Below, piece after piece: positions 26,362 to 37,809 of a DNA stretch of 64,000 bases. Position 1 is the stretch's first letter. The number at the start of each line of letters is the position of its first letter. The stretch covers positions 62,001-126,000 of the forward strand of contig JARWZT010000014.1 in NCBI GenBank assembly GCA_029866205.1, given 5' to 3'. The DNA comes from Rhodoferax sp. Its GTDB lineage: Bacteria; Pseudomonadota; Gammaproteobacteria; Burkholderiales; Burkholderiaceae_C. Position numbers and translations under genes: made by a program. The notes under the pieces were generated by a model. It was not told the origin of the DNA and did no database searches. It saw only the letters and a program-made list of their open reading frames with translations.

Positions 26362-29088
26362 ATGCAAGACAAGTACCAACACACCGCCATCGAACAAGCC
26401 GCCCGCGACCATTGGGCCCAGCCCCTGTGGAACGGCCACGAGGCCTACCGGGTGACCGAAGACCAGACCAAGCCCAAGTTCTACGCCTGTTCCATGCTGC
26501 CTTACCCCAGCGGCAAGTTGCACATGGGCCATGTACGCAACTACACCATCAACGACATGCTCGCGCGCTACCTGCGCATGAAGGGCTACAACGTGCTGAT
26601 GCCCATGGGCTGGGACGCTTTTGGCCTGCCCGCCGAGAACGCCGCGCTCAAAAATGGCGTTCCTCCGGCCCAATGGACTTTCGACAACATCGCCCACATG
26701 AAGCAGCAAATGCTGGCCATGGGCCTGGCGATTGACTGGAGCCGCGAGGTGGCGACCTGCGAGCCGGCGTACTACCAATGGAACCAGTGGTTGTTTTTGA
26801 AGATGCTGGAGCGTGGCATCGCCTACCGCAAAACCCAGGTCGTCAACTGGGACCCGGTGGACCAAACCGTGCTGGCCAATGAGCAGGTGATTGACGGGCG
26901 CGGCTGGCGCACCGGTGCGCTGGTGGAAAAGCGCGAAATTCCTGGCTACTACCTCAAGATTACCGACTACGCCGAAGAGCTGCTCGACCAGGTCAAAACC
27001 GGCTTGCCCGGCTGGCCCGAGCGCGTCAAGCTGATGCAGGAAAACTGGATCGGCAAGAGCGAGGGTGTGCGGTTTGCGTTCCCCCATGGCATCAAGGACG
27101 CCGCGGGGGCACTGATTGGCGATGGCCGGATGTACGTGTTTACCACCCGCGTGGACACCATCATGGGCGTGACCTTTTGCGCCGTGGCGCCCGAGCATCC
27201 CTTGGCGGCGCACGCTGCAGCCACCCAGCCGGCGCTGGCGGCCTTTATCGAAGAATGCCAAAAGGGCGGCACCACCGAAGCCGAGTTGGCGGTCAAAGAA
27301 AAAGAAGGCATGGCCACTGGCCTGTTTGTGAGCCATCCGGTCACCGGCGCGCAAGTGCCGGTGTGGGTGGGCAACTACGTGCTGATGGGCTACGGCGACG
27401 GCGCCGTGATGGGTGTGCCTGCGCACGACGAGCGCGACTTCGCGTTTGCACTCAAGTACGCGCTGCCGATCAACCAGGTGGTGGCGGTGAGCAAGGCAGT
27501 TGCGTTTGACGCCAGCGTCTGGCAGGACTGGTACGCCGAAAAAGGTGCGGGCGTGGCGGTGAACTCGGGCAAGTACGACGGACTGGCGTTTCAGGCCTGT
27601 GTGGACGCCGTCGCCGCAGACCTCGTCGCCCTGGGTCTGGGCGAGAAAAAAACCACCTGGCGCTTGCGCGACTGGGGTGTGAGCCGCCAGCGTTATTGGG
27701 GCACGCCGATTCCTATCATTCACTGCGCGGAACACGGTGCGGTGCCGGTGCCTGAAAAAGACCTGCCGGTCGTGCTTCCGCTGGACTGCATTCCTGACGG
27801 ATCGGGAAATCCGCTGCACAAACACGAAGGTTTTCACGCGGGGGTGACCTGCCCGATTTGCGGCGCGTCAGCGCGGCGCGAGACCGACACCATGGACACC
27901 TTTGTCGACTCGAGCTGGTACTACATGCGCTACTGCGACCCGGCCAATGCCCAGGCGATGGTAGGCGCAGGCACGGCGTACTGGATGCGCGACGCCAGCG
28001 GCCAGCCCGGTGGCAGTGGCATGGACCAGTACATTGGCGGCATTGAGCACGCGATTTTGCATTTGCTGTATGCCCGTTTCTGGACCAAGGTGATGCGCGA
28101 CATTGGCCTGGTCACCATCGACGAGCCTTTCACCAAGTTGCTCACGCAGGGCATGGTGCTGAACCATATTTACTCCCGCCGCACCGACAAGGGCGCCAAA
28201 GAGTATTTCTGGCCGCAGGACGTGGAGCACGTGTTCGATGAGACCGGCAAGGTGACCGGCGCGCGCCTGATCAAGGCAGTGGGTAACTTGCCCGTGGGCA
28301 CAGCCATTGACTACGAGGGCGTGGGCACCATGTCCAAGTCCAAGAACAACGGTGTCGATCCGCAAGACCTGATCGAGAAGTACGGTGCCGACACCGCGCG
28401 CCTGTACACCATGTTCACCGCGCCGCCCGAGGCCACCCTAGAGTGGAACGACGCGGGCGTGGAAGGCAGCTACCGCTTTTTGCGCCGGGTCTGGAATTTT
28501 GGTCACAAGCTCTCCAGCCTGGATCTGGCGGGTGCCCGCGCCGCGCTGGCCGATGCAGGGGGCGTGTTGGGCCTGGCCTTGTCCAAAGAGGCCAAGGCGC
28601 TGCGCTTTGAGGTGCACACCGTGCTCAAACAAGTGGACTACGACTACCAGCGCATGCAATACAACACGGTGGTGTCGGGCGCGATGAAGATGATCAACGC
28701 GCTGGATGACTTCAAGTCCCACGACGGTGCGACCGACCTCGCTGTTTTGCTGGAAGGCTTTGGCATCTTGCTGCGTTGCCTGTATCCCGCGACCCCGCAC
28801 CTGGCGCACACCCTGTGGGTGGAGCTGGGTTACCACCAGGCGCACGGCGATTTGCTGGATGCGCCTTGGCCCGAAGTGGACGCCGCCGCCTTGGTGAAGG
28901 ACGAAATTGAGCTGGTGCTGCAAATCAACGGCAAGCTGCGTGGTTCGGTGGTGGTGCCCTCGGGCGCCTCCAAGGAAACCATTGAGGCGCTAGCGCTGGC
29001 CAGCCCCACCCTGATCGCCTTTGCCGCCGGTGCCGCGCCGAAAAAAGTGATTGTGGTGCCCGGGCGCTTGGTGAACGTCGTCCTGTAA
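26362..29088 (+). CDS. leuS: leucyl-tRNA synthetase
   Basis: A 908-residue class I synthetase. It has the HIGH-type signature HMGHVRNYT near residue 54, the editing (CP1) domain in the 220-420 region, the zinc-like CPIC motif near 500, and the second signature TMSKSKNNG near 657 (Thr replaces the usual Lys of KMSKS). Length is slightly above E. coli LeuS. It sits 71 bp after exbD and 23 bp before lptE in the conserved leuS-lptE-holA order. Confidence 0.97.
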   Translation: MQDKYQHTAIEQAARDHWAQPLWNGHEAYRVTEDQTKPKFYACSMLPYPSGKLHMGHVRNYTINDMLARYLRMKGYNVLMPMGWDAFGLPAENAALKNGVPPAQWTFDNIAHMKQQMLAMGLAIDWSREVATCEPAYYQWNQWLFLKMLERGIAYRKTQVVNWDPVDQTVLANEQVIDGRGWRTGALVEKREIPGYYLKITDYAEELLDQVKTGLPGWPERVKLMQENWIGKSEGVRFAFPHGIKDAAGALIGDGRMYVFTTRVDTIMGVTFCAVAPEHPLAAHAAATQPALAAFIEECQKGGTTEAELAVKEKEGMATGLFVSHPVTGAQVPVWVGNYVLMGYGDGAVMGVPAHDERDFAFALKYALPINQVVAVSKAVAFDASVWQDWYAEKGAGVAVNSGKYDGLAFQACVDAVAADLVALGLGEKKTTWRLRDWGVSRQRYWGTPIPIIHCAEHGAVPVPEKDLPVVLPLDCIPDGSGNPLHKHEGFHAGVTCPICGASARRETDTMDTFVDSSWYYMRYCDPANAQAMVGAGTAYWMRDASGQPGGSGMDQYIGGIEHAILHLLYARFWTKVMRDIGLVTIDEPFTKLLTQGMVLNHIYSRRTDKGAKEYFWPQDVEHVFDETGKVTGARLIKAVGNLPVGTAIDYEGVGTMSKSKNNGVDPQDLIEKYGADTARLYTMFTAPPEATLEWNDAGVEGSYRFLRRVWNFGHKLSSLDLAGARAALADAGGVLGLALSKEAKALRFEVHTVLKQVDYDYQRMQYNTVVSGAMKMINALDDFKSHDGATDLAVLLEGFGILLRCLYPATPHLAHTLWVELGYHQAHGDLLDAPWPEVDAAALVKDEIELVLQINGKLRGSVVVPSGASKETIEALALASPTLIAFAAGAAPKKVIVVPGRLVNVVL

Positions 29089-29111
29089 CGCCCATTACCC
29101 CTGACCTGACC

Positions 29112-29678
29112 ATGAAGCGCCCTGTCTTGCCAGTCCCCACTCTTGCCGTCGCGCACCCCCGCGGCGGCCGGCGACGCTGCTTGGCCTTGGGGCTGGCGCT
29201 GTGCCTGAGCGCAGTGACGGGATTGCAGGGCTGCGGTTTTGCACTGCGCAGCAGCCAAAATTTCGCCTTTGAGACCGTGGCGGTCACGCCTGAAAAGGCG
29301 GGTGGAGTGGCCGCTGAGCTGGCGCGTTACCTGGGTGCGCGCGTGCGTCCCCTCGTTCCTGGCACCGGCGGCTTAGCACCGGAGGCGGTGATTGACATCT
29401 TGCAAGAGGCCCGGGAAAAAACGGTGGTCGGCGTCAATGCCTCCGGCCAGGTGCGCGAATTCCAGCTCCGCCTGCGGGTGCGGTTTCGCCTTCGCACGCC
29501 TGCCGGGGCCGAACTGATTGCCCCCACGGAAGTGCTCCTGCAGCGCGATATCAGCTTTAACGAGACCGCCGTGTTGGCCAAAGAGGCCGAAGAGGGCCTG
29601 CTTTACCGCGACATGCAAACCGACGCGGTGCAGCAGCTGGTGCGTCGCCTGGCGGCTGTCAAAACCCTGGCGCCCTGA
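29112..29678 (+). CDS. lptE: LPS-assembly lipoprotein LptE
   Basis: A 188-residue outer-membrane lipoprotein that plugs LptD during lipopolysaccharide export. The signal sequence has an arginine-rich start and a lipobox GLQGC with C41, and the mature protein opens CGFALR, the family hallmark. The unusually long region before the hydrophobic core suggests the true start could be further in, but no better ATG is present. Sits between leuS and holA as in most proteobacteria. Confidence 0.93.
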   Translation: MKRPVLPVPTLAVAHPRGGRRRCLALGLALCLSAVTGLQGCGFALRSSQNFAFETVAVTPEKAGGVAAELARYLGARVRPLVPGTGGLAPEAVIDILQEAREKTVVGVNASGQVREFQLRLRVRFRLRTPAGAELIAPTEVLLQRDISFNETAVLAKEAEEGLLYRDMQTDAVQQLVRRLAAVKTLAP

Positions 29679-29688
29679 GCGCGCAGCC

Positions 29689-30786
29689 ATGCAAATCGCC
29701 CCGATGCAGCTCGGCCGCCACCTGGAGCGGGGGCTCAAAAGCCTGTACACCTTGCACGGCGACGAGCCCTTGCTGCAGCTCGAAGCGCTGGACGCCTTGC
29801 GCGCCCAAGCCCGTGCCCAAGGTTTTACCGAGCGCAGCGCCCACACCGTGGCGGGTGCGCATTTTGACTGGAGCGAGGTGCTGGCCGCCGTGGGCAGCCT
29901 GAGCCTGTTTGCCGACAAGCAGATCATCGAAATCCGTATTCCCAGCGGCAAACCGGGCAAGGAGGGCAGCGCCGCCTTGCAACAGCTTGCCGAACAGGCG
30001 CAGGGCAACGACAGCACCTTGACGATCGTGCTCCTGCCTCGGCTGGACAAAGCCACCAAGTCAACCGCGTGGTTCATGGCGCTGGAAAACGGCGGTGTCA
30101 GCCTGCAGGTGGAGCCAGTGGAGCGTCAGGCCCTGCCGCAGTGGATTGCCCAACGCCTGAACGCGCAGGGCCAGGTGGTGGCGGCCGGGGTTGAGGGGCA
30201 ACACACGCTGCAGTTTTTTGCCGATCGGGTCGAGGGCAATTTGTTGGCAGCCCACCAGGAAATTCAAAAACTCGGTCTGCTGTTTCCCGTGACACCGCAA
30301 AACGGCGGTGTGCTGAAGCTGGAGCAGGTGGAGAGCGCGGTGCTCAATGTGGCCCGGTACGACGTGTTCAAGCTGTCAGAGGCGGTGCTTGCCGGGCAAG
30401 CCCTGCGCGTGCAACGCATGCTCGACGGGCTGCAGGCCGAGGGCGAGGCAGAAGTGCTGGTCCACTACACGCTGGCCGAAGACATCCGTGCGCTCAAACG
30501 CGTGAAAGACGCCATGGCCCAAGGCCGGCCCCTGCCCATGGCGCTGCGCGAAAACCGGGTCTGGGGCGCCAAAGAACGCCTGTTTGAGCGCCTATTGCCG
30601 CGACTGGGTGAAGAATCCCTGGCCCAATTGCTGCACGCCGCGCAGCAGGTGGACGGCATTGTCAAAGGCCTCAAGCAGCCCGACTGGCCTGCCAACGGCT
30701 GGCAAGCCCTGCACCGCTTGGCGCAACAACTCTGCGCGCTGTGCGCAGCCAGTGCCGCTGCCAAGCCGGTGGCGCCGCGCCGCTAG
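29689..30786 (+). CDS. holA: DNA polymerase III subunit delta
   Basis: A 365-residue clamp-loader subunit. Blocks such as LYTLHGDEPLLQLEALDALR near the N-terminus, SLSLFADKQIIEIRIPSGKPG and the ALENGGVSLQVEPV-like segment match delta. ATG 29689 is 10 bp after lptE. The frame extends upstream in lptE but that part is a shadow. Final domain has the alanine/leucine-rich helical collar typical of clamp loaders. Confidence 0.93.
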   Translation: MQIAPMQLGRHLERGLKSLYTLHGDEPLLQLEALDALRAQARAQGFTERSAHTVAGAHFDWSEVLAAVGSLSLFADKQIIEIRIPSGKPGKEGSAALQQLAEQAQGNDSTLTIVLLPRLDKATKSTAWFMALENGGVSLQVEPVERQALPQWIAQRLNAQGQVVAAGVEGQHTLQFFADRVEGNLLAAHQEIQKLGLLFPVTPQNGGVLKLEQVESAVLNVARYDVFKLSEAVLAGQALRVQRMLDGLQAEGEAEVLVHYTLAEDIRALKRVKDAMAQGRPLPMALRENRVWGAKERLFERLLPRLGEESLAQLLHAAQQVDGIVKGLKQPDWPANGWQALHRLAQQLCALCAASAAAKPVAPRR

Positions 30787-30849
30787 CCCTCGCCCCGGCG
30801 GGCACAATGGCGCCCATGTTCCCCACCTCCAATCGGTGAAAATTGCACT

Positions 30850-32130
30850 ATGACCGACACATCCATTGCTGAACTTGCCCAGACCCTGGGCGCCCAGGCC
30901 AAGGCCGCCAGTGCGCTGATGGCCAGCGCCTCGACCGCCATGAAAAACCGGGCGCTCGTCCGCCTGGCCGCCTTGTTGCGTGACAACACCGCGGCATTGC
31001 AGATTGAAAATGCCAAAGACCTGGACCGTGCCCGTGCGGCGGGTCTGGCTGCACCGCTGGTGGACCGGCTCAAGCTGAGCCCTGCGACCTTGGAAACCTG
31101 TGCCCAGGGCTGCGAACAGCTCGCTGCCATGGCCGATGTGATTGGTGAAATCATCGGAATGAAACAGCAACCCAGCGGTATTCGCGTGGGCCAGATGCGG
31201 GTGCCGATTGGCGTGTTTGGCATGATTTTCGAGAGCCGTCCCAACGTCACCATTGAAGCGGCCAGCCTGAGCATCAAGAGCGGCAACGCCTGCATTTTGC
31301 GCGGCGGCTCCGAAGCTATTGACTCCAATAAGGCGCTGGCGCTGCTGGTGGAGCGGGCGCTCACCGACAGCGGTCTGCCAGCGCACGCGGTGCAGCTGGT
31401 CCAAACCACGGACCGTGCTGTGGTGGGGGAGCTCATCACCATGCCGCAGTATGTGGATGTGATCATTCCGCGCGGCGGCAAAGGCCTGATTGAGCGCATC
31501 AGCCGCGACGCCAAAGTGCCGGTCATCAAACACCTGGACGGCAACTGCCACACTTATGTGGACGACCCTTGCGACTTGGCGATGGCCGTGACCGTGGCGG
31601 ACAACGCCAAAACCCAAAAGTACAGCCCGTGCAATGCCAGTGAAAGCCTGCTGGTGGCGCGCGGCGTGGCCGCCGAGTTTTTGCCCAAAATTGGCGCCAT
31701 TTATGCCGCCAAAGGGGTGGAAATGCGCTGCTGCCCGGAATCCAGAGTGATTTTGGCCGCCGTACCGGGCGCCAATTTGCAAGACGCCAGCGAGCAAGAC
31801 TGGTTTGAGGAATACCTGGCGCCCATCATCAGCATCAAGCTGGTGGACGGCGTGGAAGCCGCCATTGCGCACATCAACCACTACTCCAGCCACCATACCG
31901 ACGCCATCCTGACCCGCGACCACATGCACGCCCAGCGTTTTTTGCGCGAGGTGGACTCTGCCAGCGTGATGGTGAACACCAGTACCCGCTTTGCCGATGG
32001 TTTCGAGTATGGCCTGGGGGCCGAAATCGGCATTTCCACCGATAAATTCCACGCCCGCGGCCCGGTGGGTATCGAAGGATTGACCTCGCTCAAGTACGTC
32101 GTGCTGGGGCAGGGGGAAGTGCGGGGATAG
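30850..32130 (+). CDS. proA: gamma-glutamyl phosphate reductase
   Basis: A 426-residue NADPH-dependent enzyme of proline synthesis. It has [15 protein letters not shown], the nucleotide-proximal [12 protein letters not shown] and the catalytic cysteine in [12 protein letters not shown]. The C-terminal [20 protein letters not shown] is also diagnostic. It is 63 bp downstream of holA. proB is not in the window. Confidence 0.97.
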   Translation: MTDTSIAELAQTLGAQAKAASALMASASTAMKNRALVRLAALLRDNTAALQIENAKDLDRARAAGLAAPLVDRLKLSPATLETCAQGCEQLAAMADVIGEIIGMKQQPSGIRVGQMRVPIGVFGMIFESRPNVTIEAASLSIKSGNACILRGGSEAIDSNKALALLVERALTDSGLPAHAVQLVQTTDRAVVGELITMPQYVDVIIPRGGKGLIERISRDAKVPVIKHLDGNCHTYVDDPCDLAMAVTVADNAKTQKYSPCNASESLLVARGVAAEFLPKIGAIYAAKGVEMRCCPESRVILAAVPGANLQDASEQDWFEEYLAPIISIKLVDGVEAAIAHINHYSSHHTDAILTRDHMHAQRFLREVDSASVMVNTSTRFADGFEYGLGAEIGISTDKFHARGPVGIEGLTSLKYVVLGQGEVRG

Positions 32131-32240
32131 TCGGTGTCCTTGCGGGCGGCGGCACTTGCATTTCTAGAATAAGCCACCAACTCTCCACAGTCAGCTTCCA
32201 ATCGAGGAACTGGCAATTCACTGATGAAAGCAGTACAGCT

Positions 32241-33527
32241 ATGGTCCCCCACCTCGTCACCGCACTGACTGGCCCCATCAACGAATTGGAGCAACGGGTG
32301 CTTGACACCATGCCGGCCATCGAACGCTGGTTTCGGCTGGAATGGATGGAGCACACGCCACCGTTCTACACCTCGGTGGACGTGCGCAACGCAGGGTTCA
32401 AGCTCGCGCCGGTCGACACCGACTTCTATCCCAGCGGCTGGAACAACCTCACCCCGGCCATGCTGCCCTTGGCGGTGCAGGCGGCGATGGCGGCGATTGA
32501 GAAAATCTGCCCCGAGGCGCGTAACCTGCTGATCATTCCCGAGCACAACACGCGCAACACGTTCTATTTGAGCAATCTGGCGCAGCTGCAGCGCATTTTT
32601 CATATGGCGGGGCTGAATGTGCGCATTGGCTCGATCAGCCCGGAGGTGAAAAAGGCAATGGTGATGGAGCTGCCGGGCGGTGACAGCATCACGCTGGAGC
32701 CGGTCATCCGCACCAATGGCCGGATTGGGGTGAAAGATTTCGACCCGTGCACGATTTTGCTGAACAACGACCTGCACGCGGGTATTCCTGGCATCTTGGA
32801 AGACCTGCACCAGCAGTATTTGCTGCCGCCCCTGCATGCGAGCTGGACCACCCGGCGCAAAAGCATGCATTTCAAATGCTACGAAGAGATCGCCAAGCGT
32901 TTTGGCAAGCTGATCGGCATCGACCCCTGGCTCATCAACCCGGTGTTTGACACCTGTGGCGACGTCGACCTGAGCAGTGCTGCCGGCGTAGCCAAACTCA
33001 CCACAGGGGTCGACGCCTTGCTGGCCAAGATCCGCAAAAAGTACAAGGAATACGGCATCAAGGAAAAACCGTTTGTGGTGGTCAAGGCCAACAACAGCAG
33101 CAGCGGCATGGGCCTGATGACGGTGCGCGACAGCAAAGACCTGCCCGATTTGTTGCGCAAGTCGACTGCGGCAAACGCGTCCAAGGGCGTGCTGCAGGAA
33201 CTGATCCTGCAAGAGGGTGTGTTGACCAACGAGCGGATGAACGATGCGGTGGCCGAACCGGTGGTGTACCTGATGGATCGCTATGTGGTGGGGGGTTTTT
33301 ACCGGGTGCATGCCGAGCGCGGCGTGGATGAAAACCTGAGCGCACCGGGTTCGAGCTATGTTCCGCTGGCCTTTGGGGGCAGTGCGCGCATACCGCAATT
33401 GGGGGTGCGCCCCGGGGCCAGTGACCCCAACCGCTTCTACATGTATGGCGTGATTGGGCGCTTGGCGATGCTGGCGGCGAGTTACGAGCTTGAAGCCACC
33501 GACCCGGAAGCCGAGCCCGAGTTCTGA
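32241..33527 (+). CDS. gshA: glutamate-cysteine ligase (proteobacterial GshA type)
   Basis: A 428-residue protein that fits the glutamate-cysteine ligase family first described from Acidithiobacillus, which differs from E. coli GshA. Typical blocks are [66 protein letters not shown] and [16 protein letters not shown]. It makes gamma-glutamylcysteine, the first step of glutathione synthesis. gshB lies 3.3 kb downstream on the same strand with kup and a benE-like gene between them, a recurring betaproteobacterial neighbourhood for glutathione genes. A 110-bp gap upstream could hold its promoter. Confidence 0.92.
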   Translation: MVPHLVTALTGPINELEQRVLDTMPAIERWFRLEWMEHTPPFYTSVDVRNAGFKLAPVDTDFYPSGWNNLTPAMLPLAVQAAMAAIEKICPEARNLLIIPEHNTRNTFYLSNLAQLQRIFHMAGLNVRIGSISPEVKKAMVMELPGGDSITLEPVIRTNGRIGVKDFDPCTILLNNDLHAGIPGILEDLHQQYLLPPLHASWTTRRKSMHFKCYEEIAKRFGKLIGIDPWLINPVFDTCGDVDLSSAAGVAKLTTGVDALLAKIRKKYKEYGIKEKPFVVVKANNSSSGMGLMTVRDSKDLPDLLRKSTAANASKGVLQELILQEGVLTNERMNDAVAEPVVYLMDRYVVGGFYRVHAERGVDENLSAPGSSYVPLAFGGSARIPQLGVRPGASDPNRFYMYGVIGRLAMLAASYELEATDPEAEPEF

Positions 33528-33696
33528 AACCCGCCTACTGGCAAGAGGCTTCTGTCGCGAAGGCGACCTTTGTTGCTGCAATGCAGCAATTAAAGCGGCA
33601 TTTTTCGCAAAGCTACCGTTTTTTCTTGCGGGCAGAGGCAAAATAGCGCTCCCTTATCGAACGGAAACCGGTGCGTCTTCGCGCCCGGATCATCGC

Positions 33697-35565
33697 TTGT
33701 CTGCTTCAAAATCTTCTCTCTCGGCGCTTACCCTGGGTGCTATTGGTGTGGTGTACGGCGACATTGGCACGAGTGTGCTGTACGCCCTTAAAGAGGTTTT
33801 CGGCTCGGGCCACGTGCCGTTTACTCCCGACAATGTGTACGGCATCCTGTCCATGATTTTCTGGACGCTGACGGTCATTGTTTCCCTCAAGTATGTGGTC
33901 TTGGTCTTGCGCGCGGACAACGCGGGCGAAGGTGGTCTGATCGCCATGCTGGCGCTGGCCTCCCAAGCCGTCAAAGACCGACCGATGCTGCGGCGCGTAC
34001 TGCTGAACGTCGGAATTTTTGGAACCTGCCTGTTTTACGGGGACGGCGTCATCACGCCGGCCATCTCGGTGCTGGGCGCGGTGGAAGGCCTGGAAATCAT
34101 CTCGCCAAAATTTGTGAAGTACGTGGTTCCGATCACCTTGGTGATCCTGTTTTTCCTGTTTTTGGTGCAAAAGCGCGGCACCACGGGTATCGGCAAGTTT
34201 TTTGGCCCGATTACCTTGCTGTGGTTTGCGGTTTTGGCCGTGCTGGGCGTGGTGCACATTGCCAGCAACCCGCATATTCTGGTAGCGCTCAACCCGTATT
34301 ACGCACTGGCTTTCGTCTGGGATAACCCGGGGGTGACCTTTATTCTGCTGGGTGCGGTGGTGCTGTGCGTGACGGGTGCCGAGGCGCTCTACGCCGACCT
34401 GGGCCATTTCGGCAAGAAACCGATCCGCCTGGCCTGGTTCAGTGTGGTGATGCCGTCCCTCACCTTGAACTATTTTGGGCAGGGCGCACTGCTGTTGAGC
34501 AACCCGGCTGCCGTGAAAAATCCGTTTTACATGATGGCACCCGACTGGGCGCTGCTGCCCCTGGTGGTGCTGGCCACCATGGCCGCCGTGATTGCCTCGC
34601 AGGCCTTGATCACCGGTGCGTTCAGCGTGACCAAACAAGTGATTCAGCTGGGCTACCTGCCACGCCTGAACCTCATCCACACCAGTGTGCGCGAGGCGGG
34701 GCAAATCTACATCCCCTTTGTCAACTGGGGCTTGTTTGCCGCGATTGTGCTGGCGGTGGTGATGTTCAAGTCTTCGAGCAATCTGGCTGCGGCCTACGGC
34801 ATTGCAGTGTGCACCGATATGTTGATCACCACGGTCCTGACTTTCTATGTGGTGCGCTACGGCTGGAAATACCCCCTCAGCCTGTGCCTGCTGTCGACCG
34901 GGTTCTTTTTTGCGGTGGACTTCCTCTTTTGGGGCTCCAACCTGCTCAAACTGTTGGATGGCGGCTGGTTCCCCTTGGTGATTGGCGCGGTCGTGTTTTT
35001 GTTTATGAGTACCTGGAAGGATGGCCGTGCCCTGCTGAACTCCAAACTCAAGGCCGACTCGATGGACTTGTCCGGTTTTCTGGAGGCCGTTTTTGTCAGC
35101 CCGCCCACACGCGTGGAAGGTACCGCCGTGTTTTTGACGGCTGCGGTGGGAACCGTGCCCAATGCCTTGCTGCACAACCTCAAACACAACAAGGTGTTGC
35201 ACGAGACCAATCTTTTTGTCACTGTGCGCAACCACGAAGTGCCCTGGATCGGGCTGGACAAACGCATCGAGATCGAGCGTCTGGGCCACGACTGCTGGCA
35301 GGTGCTGATCAACTACGGTTTCAAGAACGATCCCGACGTGCCCAAGGCGCTGCAGCAGCTCAAGGGCCGTGGCGTGTCGCTCGACCCGATGCTGACCAGC
35401 TACTTTTTGTCGCGCGATACCGTGGTGCCGACTTTGGGCGAGGGCATGGCGCAGTGGCGCGAAAAGCTGTTTGCCCAAATGCACCACAACGCCAGCAGCG
35501 CGGCCGACTTCCTGAACCTGCCCAGCAACTCGGTGGTCGAGTTGGGCTCAAAAATTGAAATCTAG
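33697..35565 (+). CDS. kup: low-affinity potassium transporter Kup
   Basis: A potassium/proton symporter of about 622 residues with the family opening [21 protein letters not shown] and about 12 membrane segments, then a C-terminal cytoplasmic domain. No ATG precedes the conserved start. TTG 33697 is chosen because it gives [21 protein letters not shown], the expected Kup N-terminus, and exactly the length of E. coli Kup. The longer frame reaching back to 33454 runs through gshA and is not credible. Other family blocks: [31 protein letters not shown] and [13 protein letters not shown]. Confidence 0.92.
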   Translation: MSASKSSLSALTLGAIGVVYGDIGTSVLYALKEVFGSGHVPFTPDNVYGILSMIFWTLTVIVSLKYVVLVLRADNAGEGGLIAMLALASQAVKDRPMLRRVLLNVGIFGTCLFYGDGVITPAISVLGAVEGLEIISPKFVKYVVPITLVILFFLFLVQKRGTTGIGKFFGPITLLWFAVLAVLGVVHIASNPHILVALNPYYALAFVWDNPGVTFILLGAVVLCVTGAEALYADLGHFGKKPIRLAWFSVVMPSLTLNYFGQGALLLSNPAAVKNPFYMMAPDWALLPLVVLATMAAVIASQALITGAFSVTKQVIQLGYLPRLNLIHTSVREAGQIYIPFVNWGLFAAIVLAVVMFKSSSNLAAAYGIAVCTDMLITTVLTFYVVRYGWKYPLSLCLLSTGFFFAVDFLFWGSNLLKLLDGGWFPLVIGAVVFLFMSTWKDGRALLNSKLKADSMDLSGFLEAVFVSPPTRVEGTAVFLTAAVGTVPNALLHNLKHNKVLHETNLFVTVRNHEVPWIGLDKRIEIERLGHDCWQVLINYGFKNDPDVPKALQQLKGRGVSLDPMLTSYFLSRDTVVPTLGEGMAQWREKLFAQMHHNASSAADFLNLPSNSVVELGSKIEI

Positions 35566-35571
35566 GTCCGG

Positions 35572-36786
35572 GTGCAGTTTTTCAAAGACCTGAGTTGGTC
35601 CAGCTTTACCGCCGGGTTTGTGGCGGTATTGGTGGGATTTACCAGCTCAATCGCTATCGTGTTTCAGGCCGCGCAGGCCTTTGGTGCCACACCGGCCATA
35701 TTGGCCTCGTGGCTGTGGGCGATCGGAATTGGCATGGGCCTGACCACGGCGCTGCCCTCGCTGTGGTTGCGAAAACCGGTCATGGTGGCCTGGAGCACGC
35801 CTGGCGCTGCCGTGTTGGCCAGCGCGGGCCTGGTGGGCGGCTACTCGATGGGCGACGCGGTGGGTGCGTTCATGATGAGCGCCGCGCTCATTGTGCTGGT
35901 GGGCGCGACCGGCTGGTTTGAGCGCGTGATGAACCGCATTCCTGTGGCGTTGGCCTCGGCTTTGTTGGCGGGCGTGCTGACCCGCTTTGGCCTGGCGGGA
36001 TTTGCCGCAGCGCAGTCGGCCTTGCCCCTGGTCGTACTGATGCTGCTGACCTACCTGCTGGGCAAACGGTTTGCGCCGCGTTATGCGGTACCGGCCACCC
36101 TGGTCTTTGCCGTCCTCCTGGTGGCTGCGCAAAACGGTTTCTCGCAGGTGGACATTCCCCTGGGCCTGACGGTGCCGGTGTATGTGGCGCCGGTGTTTTC
36201 GTTCTCTGCCTTTGTGAGCCTGGCGCTGCCGCTGTTTGTGGTGACGATGGCCTCGCAAAACCTGCCCGGTGTGGCGGCTATTCGGGCCTCCGGCTTCGGC
36301 GACGAGCGCGCCCATGGGGGCGACGCAGGCTTGCCAGTGTCCAAAATCATCACGCTCACCGGTCTGACCACGCTGGTGCTGGCGCCTCTGGGCGCGTTTT
36401 CACTCAACCTGAGCGCCATTACGGCGGCCATCTGCATGGGCCCTGAGGCCCACCCGGACCGCGCGCGGCGCTACACGGCGGCAGTGTCTTGCGGCGTGCT
36501 GTACATCGCCTTGGGCCTTTTTGGCGCCACCATCATGGCGGTGCTGACGGCGTTCCCCAAAGAGCTGGTAGCGGCCATTGCCGGGCTGGCGCTGATGGGC
36601 ACGATTGGCAGTGCGCTGGCCGCGGCCCTGCACAAAGAGTCCGACCGCGAGGCCGCCATGGTGACTTTCCTGATCACTTTGAGTGGCGTTGTGATTGGCG
36701 GCGTGGGTTCGGCGTTTTGGGGCGTGGTGGCTGGGGCTGCTGCCTTGGCTGTGCAACACTACCGTCCCGCCAAGCGCCAGGCCTGA
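35572..36786 (+). CDS. benE: BenE family benzoate/aromatic acid:H+ symporter
   Basis: A 404-residue membrane transporter with about 12 segments and the BenE blocks LVGFTSSIAIVFQAAQA, KPVMVAWSTPGAAVLA and PLFVVTMASQNLPGVAA. The start is GTG, 6 bp after kup. It may import benzoate or a related acid, although it is far from the aromatic-acid cluster at the right end of the window, so the substrate is uncertain. Confidence 0.9.
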   Translation: MQFFKDLSWSSFTAGFVAVLVGFTSSIAIVFQAAQAFGATPAILASWLWAIGIGMGLTTALPSLWLRKPVMVAWSTPGAAVLASAGLVGGYSMGDAVGAFMMSAALIVLVGATGWFERVMNRIPVALASALLAGVLTRFGLAGFAAAQSALPLVVLMLLTYLLGKRFAPRYAVPATLVFAVLLVAAQNGFSQVDIPLGLTVPVYVAPVFSFSAFVSLALPLFVVTMASQNLPGVAAIRASGFGDERAHGGDAGLPVSKIITLTGLTTLVLAPLGAFSLNLSAITAAICMGPEAHPDRARRYTAAVSCGVLYIALGLFGATIMAVLTAFPKELVAAIAGLALMGTIGSALAAALHKESDREAAMVTFLITLSGVVIGGVGSAFWGVVAGAAALAVQHYRPAKRQA

Positions 36787-36861
36787 AGGCCGGCTGTCCA
36801 TTCGTTTATTGCTGCAGCCCCCTCACGGGGTGCACGGCCTGTCTGCCCGGAGAGTTCCCCC

Positions 36862-37809
36862 ATGCAAATCCTGTTCGTTGCCGACCCGCTGGAGTCGTTC
36901 CAGATTTACAAAGACACCACCTTTGCCATGATGCGCGAGGCCCAGGCGCGCGGGCATACGGTGGCGGCCTGCGAGCCGCGCGAGCTCATTTGGCGCAGCG
37001 GTGGGGTGGTGCAGGCGCTGGTGCGCCAGATTCGCCTGACCGGCGACCCGGCAGACTGGTTTTTTCTGGAAAGTGGTGCTGTGCGCGAAGTACGCAGTTT
37101 TGACGCTGTGGTCATGCGCAAAGACCCGCCTTTTGACAGCGAGTTTTTCTACGCCACGCACCTGCTGGAACAAGCCGAGCGTGAGGGCGCTTCCATCTTC
37201 AACAAGCCGCGCGCGCTGCGTGATCACCCGGAAAAGCTGGCGATCATGGAGTTTCCCCAGTTCATTGGCCCCACCTTGGTGACGCGCGATGCGGTGGCCG
37301 TGCGCGCTTTTCACGAAGAGCACCGCGACATCATCCTCAAACCGCTGGATGGCATGGGCGGCAGTGGCATTTTTCGGGTGAAAGACGACGGCCTGAACCT
37401 GGGTGCAATTACCGAGACGCTGAACCGCGATGGCGCGCAAACCCTGATGGTGCAAAAATTTTTGCCCGCGATCAAGGAGGGCGACAAGCGCGTGCTGGTG
37501 ATTGGCGGCAAACCCGTGCCGTTTTGCCTGGCACGCATTCCGCAGGGCGGCGAGGTGCGGGGCAACCTCGCGGCGGGTGGCTTAGGGGTGGCGCAGCCGC
37601 TCAATGCGGCGGACCGTGCCGTTGCTGAGGCGATTGGTCCGGTGCTGGCCGCGCGTGGTTTGCTGCTGGTGGGCCTGGACATCATCGGCACCAGCCTGAC
37701 CGAGATCAACGTGACCAGCCCCACCTGTTTTCAGGAGATCACGGACCAGACCGGCTTTGACGTGGCGGCCATGTTCATGGATGCGCTGGAAAAGGCGGCC
37801 CTTAAATAG
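36862..37809 (+). CDS. gshB: glutathione synthetase
   Basis: A 315-residue ATP-grasp enzyme that joins glycine to gamma-glutamylcysteine. The N-terminal MQILFVADPLESFQIYKDT, VMRKDPPFDSEFFYAT and ATP-grasp block ILKPLDGMGGSGIFR are characteristic, as is GLDIIGTSLTEINVTSPT near the end. Works with gshA in the same region. Its 3' end overlaps the converging amidotransferase gene by 8 bp. Confidence 0.96.
   Translation: MQILFVADPLESFQIYKDTTFAMMREAQARGHTVAACEPRELIWRSGGVVQALVRQIRLTGDPADWFFLESGAVREVRSFDAVVMRKDPPFDSEFFYATHLLEQAEREGASIFNKPRALRDHPEKLAIMEFPQFIGPTLVTRDAVAVRAFHEEHRDIILKPLDGMGGSGIFRVKDDGLNLGAITETLNRDGAQTLMVQKFLPAIKEGDKRVLVIGGKPVPFCLARIPQGGEVRGNLAAGGLGVAQPLNAADRAVAEAIGPVLAARGLLLVGLDIIGTSLTEINVTSPTCFQEITDQTGFDVAAMFMDALEKAALK

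Noticed and set aside
33571..33589. TTGCTGC / GCAGCAA hairpin between gshA and kup as a terminator
   Set aside because: No T-run follows, so it does not meet the pattern of an intrinsic terminator.
33706..35487. 593-codon minus-strand open frame opposite kup
   Set aside because: Rich in Gln, His and Arg with no fold signature, exactly antisense to a clear transporter gene.
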